A stretch of 64,000 nt of DNA, from the NCBI GenBank assembly GCA_024811115.1, contig JAKOGH010000691.1, positions 62,001 to 126,000 of the forward strand, written 5' to 3'. The DNA comes from Terana coerulea. Lineage: Eukaryota > Basidiomycota > Agaricomycetes > Polyporales > Phanerochaetaceae. Under the pieces are notes generated by a model. That model had not been told where the DNA came from and did not search any database. It worked only from the letters and a program-made list of their open reading frames with translations. Both the position numbers and the translations under genes were made by a program. Positions 1 through 8,957 of this stretch are shown piece by piece (positions within the stretch are counted from its first letter, which is position 1; each line of letters begins with the position of its first letter).

Positions 1-780
1 CAGCAATTGCAATGTCTGCAAAGTTGTCTATTTGACTAGCAGAAAGTTAGCATAAATGCAAACAAAAAGACCTCACAAGTCATATACACACAAAGCAGAG
101 ACTCTTTTACATATGCTGTATCAGATTGCAACATGATGTGAGTGGCTTTGTTAGAGAAGGAGGTTCAAGGAGGATGCATACTACATTCAGGATTCAGGCT
201 TATATATGTGTTGCTGAGCAACAAACTTCTGATGGCCTTGTTGACCAACACCCAAGTATGTCCATTGTTGTTTGGAGCACACAGCTGTGTTGTCAACATT
301 GTCATAGAATCAATATTCCTATCTTAGTTTATACATAGCTACCATGCACATCAAGATGTGTTTGTTGTGAAAGATGAACAAGCTCATGCAAAAGGAAGAT
401 ATGCATGCATGAAGAGGCACAGCACAAAGATTAAAGGCTTCCCACACTGCAAAAATGTTCCAACAACACACCCAAATTGGTAGCCTTCGAATACTCACAT
501 CTTTGGCTACATTTTTCTCTCACAATATATTTGTAATATGTACTAGGTGACGTGTCAGCAAGGTCATGCTGTGTAGGTATGAATCAATGGGTGAATTGCT
601 GAAGAATTGACTTTTTAGAAAGGGAAGTCCAGAGTTGAAATCAATTCTGATGTCAACTTCAGAATCGACCTGAGAATCAATGTTTTTGTCTAACTCTGAA
701 TTCCTCTATTATTTGCAAGGAAGCATTCTATCAGATGCAACCAGTCAAGCTCCGAGCATGTGCGTACTCCATAACACATA
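1..780. other. AT-rich non-coding block at window edge
   Basis: This stretch is visibly richer in A and T than the rest of the window. It has no reading frame with convincing protein character, only short frames with non-ATG starts. Short direct and inverted repeats built on AGAATCAA/TTGATTCT-like words cluster near 580-710. The composition changes abruptly to normal GC content around 780-850. It could be the end of a transposable element that continues outside the window, but no terminal repeat, target duplication or coding domain is visible. No function is assigned. Confidence 0.4.
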
Positions 781-2964
781 ACGAATCGTCGACCTATCCA
801 AGGTCGAATGTCAGAGAGTGGAGGCGAGACTTTTGCGAGACTTTGTGAAAAACGCTTGCCACGTGCGATTCACGTGCGGCCAACGCCACCACGCTCGGAC
901 GGAGGCGACACGTCGCGCTCAGGCTTCCGCCGCTTTGCTTCGCCTTCTCTGCATCCTTCTCTCCCCATTTGACGACTCTTAGCTTCATATCCTTGTGTGC
1001 TGCTTTTCAATATCTCTTGCTTGGGATAATCAAGTCGCGCCGCGCCACGTTCGACAGCCATGGCTTCCATCCTCGAAGCGGACGACTGAGCGTCCGCATG
1101 GCCAACCTGCCGCCGCACCGGCACTCTGCCAACGCAGCACGACGGCTTAGCCTTGAAGCGGTCTCCCAACTCCATACAATTTATCACCTTCGGTATCAAC
1201 TTTCTTTGCTGCGACATCGTCGCGCGGGAGCTCATTGAGTGGTGGAAGGACGGGCCCCTTGTCCTAACGCGTGGATGAAGAGATGTACGAGGTCTACTGG
1301 ATGATACAAGGGAGCTTTAGGGAGGTGCGTGCTCTTGGACATGTGAGCAACGGCACATACTGACTACGACGCAGGCGGCTTGGAGCCCGAAATCAAACAC
1401 TGGATAGTGTTCGTCCAGGATGTGATTTGAGCTGCCCAGGCACATTGCCTCCGCCAGATTGCGCTCAAAAGACTCCACTTATCAACCGACAACTGATACA
1501 AATGCACACCAGAAGCTGCTTGACCGAGACTAGTTCCAGTGACTGCCAATTTCCGGGCACATCAACTTCCAAAAGTTCCCATCGAAGCCTCATTCTCTCT
1601 GGCTTCAGTCCCAACAAAATCGTGATATACACGCTGCCCATGCAAGGCAGGCCCCAGTATGTGGACCGGCTGCGCTCAACCCCGTCGGCAAACCCCGTTG
1701 CTCCTCTTCGGACAACAGAGAGTAATTCAACCAATCCGACCGGCAAAGGCCCTGGTGAGTGTTGCAATGAGATGCAGGATCTTGACATCTAACAGCTTGT
1801 TCAAGTTTGCGATCGTTGAACCCGACTGCATCGCCTTCGCTCTATCCAGAAGTTCAACAGGCGAGAACCCCCGAAGTTGCTTCAGAGTTCCGAGCTGCTT
1901 CCCACTGCGGTCTCGCCGCAGCGTCCGCGTCACGGAGCTGAAGAGTGGTCGTTAGTAACGCTGTGTTTGCGTTGCGCTTTGTGTTGTTCTTCGCCCATCC
2001 TGCCGCGTTGCCCAGAGTGGAGTTTGAGATGGCGTCCTGAGACCCCCAATAAACCCTCGTCCGCCATTAGATTCTCACTACCTCACGAGCAGAACACTTT
2101 AGACTACACATACACGGTCCGACAACTCCGTTGAACATTGCTAGTATCCCCGACGTCATCCTCGACAGGTGCATTCGAGTACATGCGGGACCGGCGACAT
2201 TGTGCATGCGGAGAACTGCCCTGATCAGAGGTACTGTGTTGTCAATGTGCTTCATAGCGCGCTACTTACAAATCTCTGCTATCGCTAGATTGTGCCTCGT
2301 ACATAGGAGAGCTGATGGGAGGCTTCCTGCTCTTCGAAGAGTCGGGCTCATGCACCCAGGAGCACGAGACTATGGATCATCTTTACAGGCGTCGTCATGG
2401 GCCATTCTGCGACTCGTCTTGGAGAGTGTGTGCGCATGTATGCCTCAAGCGTCCTGTTGCCTATATGCGGCAGCTTCGCCGCCATTCGTGAGTACTTCGC
2501 ATTCTCGACCGGGACAACGTGCTGAGTTGCCGACTTGTACCAGCGCTCCTACGGATACCTTCGCACTTGCGCCAGCCCGGTATACATTATTCTCCGCCCT
2601 AACAGAAGACACCAGACACCGCTCAGGCACCCGATGTGTACGCCCAAAAACCCGCTTTGAACGCGTCCCGGCGTATCTCGCCTGACAATGCATAGCTGAA
2701 ACACCGCTGGGGACTCTATGCATCACCTTTAGCCGCATTTCTACACCGCGCGCTGCCAACGCGCTGTGGGCGCGGATGCTTAGGCTGTCATGCGCATCTC
2801 CAGGGCGCGATGATAGACCTCGCGCCCATCGGCGGGCGTTGGGAAATTGCGGACTACCGTCCGGCCTCGGGCTCTGGTGGGAGAAAACATCGGGTACCTT
2901 TGATAATGTAAGAGTCTGCCAAGAACTCAGCGGAGTCTGTGTCGCTAACTGCATATTCAGGACC
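781..2964. other. Gene-poor stretch, no convincing gene
   Basis: Several frames of 60-180 codons exist on both strands (for example 2131-2685 plus and 2445-2954 minus). None shows a signal peptide, a recognisable domain or family-like composition, and they overlap one another. The only structured element I can support is the double E-box motif at 859-893. Confidence 0.5.
859..893 (+). promoter_or_regulatory. Double E-box motif, copy 1
   Basis: CCACGTG at 859-865, a 5-nt spacer, CACGTG at 871-876, then GCCACCACG at 885-893. The same arrangement recurs at 3885, 10486, 15423, 19947 and 25168 in the same orientation. CACGTG is the classical bHLH (Cbf1/Pho4-type) site. The regulatory role here is inferred from recurrence only. 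Confidence 0.45.
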
Positions 2965-2971
2965 TATATAA
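2965..2971 (+). promoter_or_regulatory. TATA box of the secreted cysteine-rich gene
   Basis: TATATAA lies 114 nt upstream of the ATG at 3085. It is followed by a C/A-rich leader ending in an ACAACACC start context, a normal fungal promoter layout. Confidence 0.6.
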
Positions 2972-3084
2972 GATACGTGGCGAACAAGACAGCAATCCAA
3001 CGCACTTCGAGGACTCGCACTGGCAGCACCAACCACCGAGTTCACAACCTCGCATAGCCAAACTTCTTCATCACCTACAACACC

Positions 3085-3376
3085 ATGCGCTTCACTCTAA
3101 TCACCTGCATCGTCGCCCTCGCGCCGTTCGCTCTGCACGGTGCGGCAGCCCTCGCGTCCATTTCCCCCCGACGTCGTGAGGTACAGCATCGACGGCTGCG
3201 GCTCGACGGGAGGCATGGCGCCCGCGTACTGCAGGGACACCGCAGCGGCGCAGAAATGCAAGTGCAGCAGCATTGGTGTGTACGGCTGCTCGGACATGGC
3301 CGCGCAGACGCTGTGCAAGTCCAAGGGCTGCGGATGCGTTGCGGAAGACCCGCAGCCGTGCGGTATACTCTGTTAG
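3085..3376 (+). CDS. Small secreted cysteine-rich protein, frame broken after signal peptide
   Basis: The ATG at 3085 opens a clear signal peptide (MRFTLITC, then a hydrophobic Ala/Leu core ending in AALAS). The cysteine-rich part is read in the next frame and ends at the TAG at 3374-3376. The switch falls at a run of six C (about 3162-3168), so a one-base error or mutation there would join a protein of about 95 residues. The mature part carries ten cysteines (CGSTGG, CRDT, KCKCSS, GCS, LCKSKGCGC, CGILC), as expected for a disulfide-stabilised extracellular peptide. I do not recognise a family, and an effector role is only possible by analogy. A TATA box at 2965 and a good start context support this start. 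The alternative start inside the second frame would lack a signal peptide. Either the base call at the C run is wrong or the gene is broken. Confidence 0.55.
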
Positions 3377-5539
3377 GTGTAGATGCGCAGGTGAGTATCA
3401 TTTCTGCGATGCAGTGCACGATGGCGGGGAACTGAGTAGATTCGGTAGACTGTCACGGGTTTGCTCACGTCGTGTGTTGTTGCGGAGGAAGACTGGTTAT
3501 GAAGGTCTGGACGAGATGGAGCAGGCTGGGTCGGTCTAATACGAGCAGTGGATACTACAGTGGTTTTTATTCCTTGTACTCCATGGCGTATCCGCTTTAT
3601 TAACGACAACGTACGATACGAAACAAATATCGACCACCCTGCCGATTTAGCTGCCTTTAGCGTTGCACCGTGTTACCGACTTAGTGCCGGAGGTCTGCGC
3701 GATTTCGCGACTGGTATACCTAGTACCCGCCCGCGAGCGGCGCCGAAAGAAAGCGAGTACGCCGTAGACACATAGTCTATGCTCTACCAGGACTAGCCAC
3801 TAGGTCAATGCATTACAAGTTCGTGGATAGGACTCGAGACAGGAAACTTTGCCGCGGCGCGTTCGACTCAAAGCTAGCCATCGTCCACATGGCTTACACG
3901 TGCTCACTGCGCCACCGCCGTCTCGCTTTCTTCAACTCCTTTTCGCCTTACGTCCCTCCTCTGCTCGTCATGAACAACTTGATGTGACCTCGGCTTACGC
4001 ACACGCTTTGGTTCTCATTCTTTCGACTGCACGAGTACTATCGGTAGACGTCCATATCCAGGGAGCCTCTGCCGCTTTCGCGCAACCGCTCAAGCTGCTT
4101 CACATTACGAGGGAATCGTCGTATTCAACACCGTTAGCGAACAGCAAGCATATTATGCTTAGCGAGCACAGGAAATGCTCTGTGGTTCTGCGCTGCTTGC
4201 CCCGGTTAATAACTCCGGTGCCCAGCCCAGAAAACATGGCACCTCTCAAGTCTCGACCGCGGTAACCACTGCCGGACCACCAGTGCCCTTCTGCTATCCG
4301 AAGCGTGTACATTTCCATCAAACACGGAGTTTTTTCAGTGGTTATTCTGGAGAGCGAGCTTCAGTGGTGTTCAGAATCGGTGGTGAGTGGCCCACTAGTA
4401 CGCGTGATGTATCTCGCGGACTGCTCAAACTGGTCGTTGTAGATCTTGCCATTCACCACCCGCGACTTATCCAGAGTGATGCCCCCGGTAGTTTGAATAA
4501 ACAACTCTCTTCTACGCAAATGCTACGGTGCCGACGTTGCAGGCGTGAAGAGGAAGAGTTGACGATACTAAGCACGGCTGTGTGCCACGGCACGGTGCCA
4601 GTACATGGCCGGAAGCTGCGCGGCGGGGAGAATTACTGGTGAGCATATTCTAGTCTTTTCCAAATTACCGTTTTTCTCACAATATACAGAACAGTCCACT
4701 GGCAGTGTGGTTGGCTGACTCGACACATGACCAAAACCAACAATACCTTCAGGAATCCCTAGAGACGTAGATCTACAAGCTGAAGCCCTCCTACTCCCGT
4801 CAGCTGCATAATTCCTGAGCAGGCGGCATCCCAAGCTGCGACTTGCCGCGACCGAATGCGGGTTATGCTTCGATGGCTCAACTAGATCTTGTCTCTATGG
4901 CACAACCGCTCATGTACCACCATAAATGCCAGCCAAGGACTGGACACAGGGTTGCATGTCGTGGGGGCTCCTAATCTGCCGATGCTATCAACTGTCGGCT
5001 TCGAAACCGTGGCGTATTCTACCGAAGTACAACTCTGTACTTCCTACAGTGCGTACACGCCAAGGTCGGTACCCGCCTCGAAACCGCACATTCGCCAAAC
5101 CTGCGCAGAATCTACAATCTTTGAACCATTGGAAGGCTGCGCTGAAAACATGTTTCACCCGTTGGGCCACTTGGTACGTACTCCGCCTCATCCTAGTGAC
5201 AGGCGTTGCTTACCTTCTCAACACTCGCAGGCTGTGCTCATCGGGATCCTCACAGCCAGCCCTTTGTGACACATTTTCTGCATCTTTCCGCCAGCTTCGA
5301 CCCGTTTGCGCAGAGGGATAAATCTGAAATTCAAAGTTTCAGCTGTCATCCGCCGCTACTTTTGCTGGTATGGGTAGCAAGCCCTTCGGCTCTTGGTCGG
5401 CGCTGTTGACTCGCATACCAGTGTACTTGCCATACTTATAGGCTTCTCATTGTTGCTGGTGACATCTAGTCAATATTATTATGCACAACACCTGCTGCGG
5501 CCGAAGCGTGTTAAGGGCTCCCTAATGTACACCACTGGT
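3377..5539. other. Gene-poor stretch, no convincing gene
   Basis: Only short overlapping frames without domain character are present on either strand. The double E-box copy at 3885-3919 is the only recognisable element. No repeats or RNA genes were seen. Confidence 0.45.
3885..3919 (+). promoter_or_regulatory. Double E-box motif, copy 2 (degenerate)
   Basis: CCACATG at 3885-3891, a 5-nt spacer, CACGTG at 3897-3902, then GCGCCACCGCC at 3909-3919. One E-box half has A for G and the trailing block is slightly altered. Confidence 0.35.
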
Positions 5540-5833
5540 CTAAGTTCGTGCTTTCCTCAAGAAGCTCTGAAGTTCATGACGGAGTTGCGCGTGCAGTTCT
5601 TTATCAAACCACTCTTTGGGTCTTGGCGCATACCATTCCGTATCATTAAGTCGTATTTCCACACTGTCGGACCTTAGAACTAGATCCCCCGGGCTGGCCA
5701 GCGCGCGGATTTGAGAGCAGACCTGCCTCGGCGCCTCAGCGAGGCTTTGTGGCGTGGGATAGGGCGCCCGCGTCTGGACCTCACTTTCTCCAAGCACTCG
5801 AACGTTCACGCCGACTATATCTGCCAGCGACAT
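5540..5833 (-). CDS. Uncharacterised open frame next to the LTR element
   Basis: An open frame on the minus strand runs to 5540. The first ATG is at 5833 (MSLADIVGVNV), but the frame stays open upstream towards the retrotransposon boundary at 5883, so the 5' end may be missing. The predicted protein is about 98 residues, hydrophilic and mixed-charge, with protein-like composition (RVLGESEVQTR, WYAPRPKEWFDKELHAQL). I do not recognise a family. The miniature LTR element lies about 50 bp upstream of the ATG, so it may have separated this piece from its promoter or an earlier exon. It could also be a chance frame. Confidence 0.25.
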   Translation of the reverse strand: MSLADIVGVNVRVLGESEVQTRAPYPTPQSLAEAPRQVCSQIRALASPGDLVLRSDSVEIRLNDTEWYAPRPKEWFDKELHAQLRHELQSFLRKART

Positions 5834-5883
5834 GAAGTGTCCATCTGAGGTCGCCAGCTCCGACGTAGCATTTGTCAAATATT

Positions 5884-6118
5884 TGTCAGAAATATAGATT
5901 AATGTTCGAGCTCGTGCTCACCGCGCCCCGACGCTCGGGCGCTTTCTATTTACATATGTTTGTTCTGCTAATTACGTGCCTGCTTTCGTACCTGGCGATC
6001 GTAGTTAGGTCTGGAGTCATACCGTAGAGTATATAGCTTACCGGAATCCATCGTGAACGCTCGCGCGTTTGCCTTCCCGCCGCCGACGTTCCCACCCGCG
6101 CGACCCCTTGTTTTGACA
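5884..6118. repeat. Left LTR of the TRIM element
   Basis: 235 bp, TG...CA ends, preceded by the target duplication ATATT at 5879-5883. It contains TATATAG (about 6031-6037), which could serve as the element's promoter if transcription is to the right. Confidence 0.9.
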
Positions 6119-6192
6119 CAAACGCGCATCACCACGTCGAGGAACCGCCCGCCTGGACGAGTCCGCCGTCGTCCATGGTCGTTACCACCGCC

Positions 6193-6577
6193 TGAGCGAG
6201 GCCGAAGTCGCTCACCGCTGCCGCGGTCGTTGCCCGAGTGAGGCCGAAGTCACCCACCCGTCGTCGTCGTCGTCGTTGCCCGAGCGAGGCCGAAGTCGCT
6301 CACCGCCGCCGTTGAACCCCGCCCGTTGGAGCAGATGCCAACACCCGCCGTCGCCGCCGTCGTCGTTTGCCTGAATGAGGCCGAAGTCATTCATCGTCGC
6401 TGCCGCCGTTGTCGAAACGAGCCCAAACTCGTCGTCGTCGATCGCCGTCGAACTTGCCGCCGGGGCCGAAGCCGGACCGTCGTCGCTGTACCCGCTCGCT
6501 GGAGCCGAAACCAGTGCCGCCGTCGCCGCTGTTTGGCGCCGCCGCCGCCGCTGCTTTGCCCCTGGGGCTGAAGCCGG
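6193..6577. repeat. Array of eight related stem-loops inside the TRIM
   Basis: Eight short inverted repeats share the loop GGCCGAAG or a close variant. They lie at 6193-6214, 6236-6255, 6282-6301, 6372-6393, 6417-6432, 6460-6475, 6499-6514 and 6562-6577. Stem pairs co-vary: GAGCGA/TCGCTC in units 1 and 3, GAATGA/TCATTC in unit 4, CCGG/CCGG in unit 6, CTGG/CCAG in unit 7 and CTGG/CCGG (one wobble) in unit 8. Unit 2 has one mismatch. The loop of unit 5 is more diverged. Runs of CGT and CCG triplets separate the units. Confidence 0.75.
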
Positions 6578-6690
6578 ATCGTGCACCCGCTGATCGGGAA
6601 CGAGACCACCACCATGCCGAAGAAGAGGACTTACTGAAGTCACCGTGGCCCAGTCACCGCTGTCCTGGTTTGGATGTTTGGAGAGATGTC

Positions 6691-6742
6691 GAGGAGAGCT
6701 GCTGAGGAGAGCTGCTGAGAAGAGCTGCTGAGGAGAGAGTTG
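6691..6742. repeat. 13-bp tandem repeat, purine-rich, in the TRIM interior
   Basis: GAGGAGAGCTGCT at 6691-6703 is repeated exactly at 6704-6716, with one change at 6717-6729 and partially at 6730-6742. It lies about 70 bp before the right LTR. Purine-rich tracts near the 3' LTR often prime plus-strand synthesis, but the usual polypurine tract abuts the LTR, so the role is uncertain. Confidence 0.6.
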
Positions 6743-6812
6743 GAAGTTCTGAGATTGCGGGGGTGTTTTGTAAGTCCTCGCGCGTTCTTTTCGCACTTCG
6801 CTCGCGGGGGTG

Positions 6813-7047
6813 TGTCAGAAATATAGATTAATGTTCGAGCTCGTGCTCACCGCGCCCCGACGCTCGGGCGCTTTCTATTTACATATGTTTGTTCTGCTAA
6901 TTACGTGCCTGCTTTCGTACCTGGCGATCGTAGTTAGGTCTGGAGTCATACCGTAGAGTATATAGCTTACCGGAATCCATCGTGAACGCTCGCGCGTTTG
7001 CCTTCCCGTCGCCGACGTTCCCACCCGCGCGACCCCTTGTTTTGACA
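6813..7047. repeat. Right LTR of the TRIM element
   Basis: 235 bp, almost identical to the left copy, and followed immediately by the target duplication ATATT at 7048-7052. Confidence 0.9.
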
Positions 7048-7196
7048 ATATTAATGATAATTATAAAGTTTTGCAGTACATCTTACATGACAGCCGCCGA
7101 TGCTCGGTTCAACGATCCAACTACACTCCAAACCGTCAGCATCTTTTTGATAGCAGACGAATGCGGTGCGCACCCAACTCATGGCGACGCGTCGAA

Positions 7197-8884
7197 TCAG
7201 AACCTGGAGACGTGTTCCAACTCAATGTCCATCTGCCAAGCCGCAGCCGCAGCGTCATGCTCTTCACCAGAATACATGCTCCGCTCGTCCCGCCCGTGGT
7301 CGAGCGGCTCGCCGATATTACCCATCAGGTCCGAGGGGACCCTAAAGTTCGGCACCGAAAACCGCGAGAAGTGCTGCGCATCCGAGCGCGCGCGCGAGTC
7401 GCCACTGGCAGCGGCGTTTAGTTGCCGGAGGTTCAGCATGAAGCGGTCCATAAGGAGAATGGGCTGCGGCGGAAGGTAGGGAATGAGGGGTGTGTGGGCG
7501 CGGAGAAGGTGGGCGGTGGCACGTACCATGGACACGATCAGCTGGCCGAGGACGTCCCCGCCCTGGTCCAATTATACTGATTAGACATTGCCGTCTGAGC
7601 AGAAGGGCCACGTACCAGTGTCTCAGGTGCGCCGGCCGTCACCATCTGCGTGACGTTGACCGCGAGTAGCGCACTACAAAAATATGGTACGGTCTCATCA
7701 GCGAAGTCTGCCGGCGAGAACAAAGCTGGGTTTCGTACACAAAGTACAGCGTACCTGAGGAGATTATTAGTCACGTTCTAAAGATTGTTGCAGCACACCT
7801 TACCGTCGCGAAGGAGACACGAAGACACCGATATAGCCATCTTCATACGCCGCGCCTCCTGCCAGTGTGCGAACGTCTTGGTCCACGTCAGCACGAGGAC
7901 CAAGATGTCGGTGAGGATGAGGAGCCTCTCGTGAGAAGAACGACTGTGTGTAAGGGTGAGAAACGCGGTCGCCGTCGCCCTTGCAGCATACGCACGGCTG
8001 AAAATAAACGTTAGCACATGGGGCACGGCAGAACATTGCCGGTGAGCTCACATTGTATTCAGTCGGTCTGACATCTCGAGAACAGTTCCGCAGCTGTTCA
8101 GCGGTGGGCCCAGATAGACATATTGGAAGCGGGAGAGGGTGAACTGCGTGGATGGTGAGTATGATACCAGCTGCTCGGGAGTCGGGAATGTAGACGGTGC
8201 TTACTGCGTTCGTGCCCACCGGCACTAATCCAAGGAGAAGAATAACGATAAATATGAGTCTGTGGTACCTCCACGCATTCCAAAGCGCGGTCGCTCGCAG
8301 CGCAGAGAACACTACGTCGAAGGTCAGTGATCCATGAAAGCGGATGGGGTCACCACGGACTTACGAGCTACCTGGACGAAACCGATGTAGTAGAGCAGTT
8401 CCTGAAAAACGATGACGGGCTTGCAGCTGCGAATGCACCTCAGCAACGATCTTCCGAGACGAAATGGGCCATATACCTCTACGACTCGGTGGTGAGCATA
8501 GTACAGGTTCTGCGGATAGAGTAGCACCCACCTCTTGGGAGGTCGGTAAAAATGTGAAGATCAGGTTTACGACCATCACCCATCGCGTGCTGAGAAGCAG
8601 GAGAGAGGTTGCAGTGAATTTTCTGGTCCATACAGTAGCGACCTCCTGTCCGAAGGTAATGAGATATTCGTAGAGAGTCACCGCTTGCAAGCGTACGCAG
8701 AAGAGTCAGTGATCAGAGGTGCACGACAAGAGCAGCGCAGTACTCACTTATCACCGCGTATGCTACGTAATCGCTCAGTCGCCTTGTTCAACGTTAGTAT
8801 CAGTGTATGCTGAAAATGACATGAAGACAATAAGACGCACAGTGCGTTCACCTCTTGCGCGTATGCGCTGAGAGGCTGCGACAT
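7197..8884 (-). CDS. DUF6533 multi-pass membrane protein, copy 1
   Basis: This minus-strand gene has about ten exons and begins at the ATG at 8884 (MSQPLSAYAQE). A second short exon carries SDYVAYAVI. The next holds the DUF6533 signature (YEYLITFGQEVATVW, then a membrane segment ending STRWVMVV). Later exons give FSALRATALW with a strongly hydrophobic segment, LVLTWTKTF, LLRDGTLYFVALLAVNV, and a last exon with FMLNLRQ and SRFSVPNFRVPSDL, ending at a TGA at 7197. I count about seven membrane segments with a soluble C-terminal tail, as in the family. DUF6533 proteins are abundant in mushroom-forming fungi and have no established function. A TATA box lies 68 nt upstream. The TRIM element sits 145 bp downstream of the stop. 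All splice junctions I traced keep the frame. Confidence 0.85.
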
Positions 8885-8951
8885 GTCGTGAGTATCAAAG
8901 CCGGAGATACAAAAGGTGGATGTATGCGTACCAGCAGAAATATTTTGGGCT

Positions 8952-8957
8952 TATATA
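8952..8957 (-). promoter_or_regulatory. TATA box of DUF6533 copy 1
   Basis: TATATA 68 nt upstream of the ATG at 8884. The other intact copies have similar elements at similar distances (12928-12933, 18605-18611, 23460-23467). Confidence 0.55.

Larger units (their letters stand above)
5884..7047. mobile_element. TRIM: complete miniature LTR retrotransposon
   Basis: Two direct repeats of 235 bp (5884-6118 and 6813-7047) bracket a 694-bp interior. Each starts TGTCAGAA and ends TTTTGACA, giving the TG...CA termini of LTRs. The 5-bp word ATATT flanks both outer edges (5879-5883 and 7048-7052), a perfect target-site duplication. The repeats are nearly identical (I saw one C/T difference, CCCGCCGCC versus CCCGTCGCC), so the insertion is young. 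The 1164-bp element has no gag, protease, reverse transcriptase or integrase and must rely on another element's enzymes. No standard tRNA primer site starting TGG is visible directly after the left LTR. The interior holds an array of stem-loops (6193-6577) and a purine-rich 13-bp tandem repeat (6691-6742). The orientation is not established. Confidence 0.9.

Noticed and set aside
2131..2685. 184-codon plus-strand open frame
   Set aside because: Overlaps a comparable frame on the other strand, starts from a non-ATG codon and shows no family features.
3885..5833. A fifth or sixth DUF6533 copy left of 7 kb, predicted from the double E-box copies 1 and 2
   Set aside because: No trace of the YEY-QEVA-VW or FMLNLRQ blocks was found on the minus strand there.
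6212..6796. 194-codon minus-strand open frame inside the TRIM
   Set aside because: It is built from the GC-rich triplet and hairpin repeats, is low in complexity, and overlaps other long frames on both strands; the structure, not the protein, is what is conserved.
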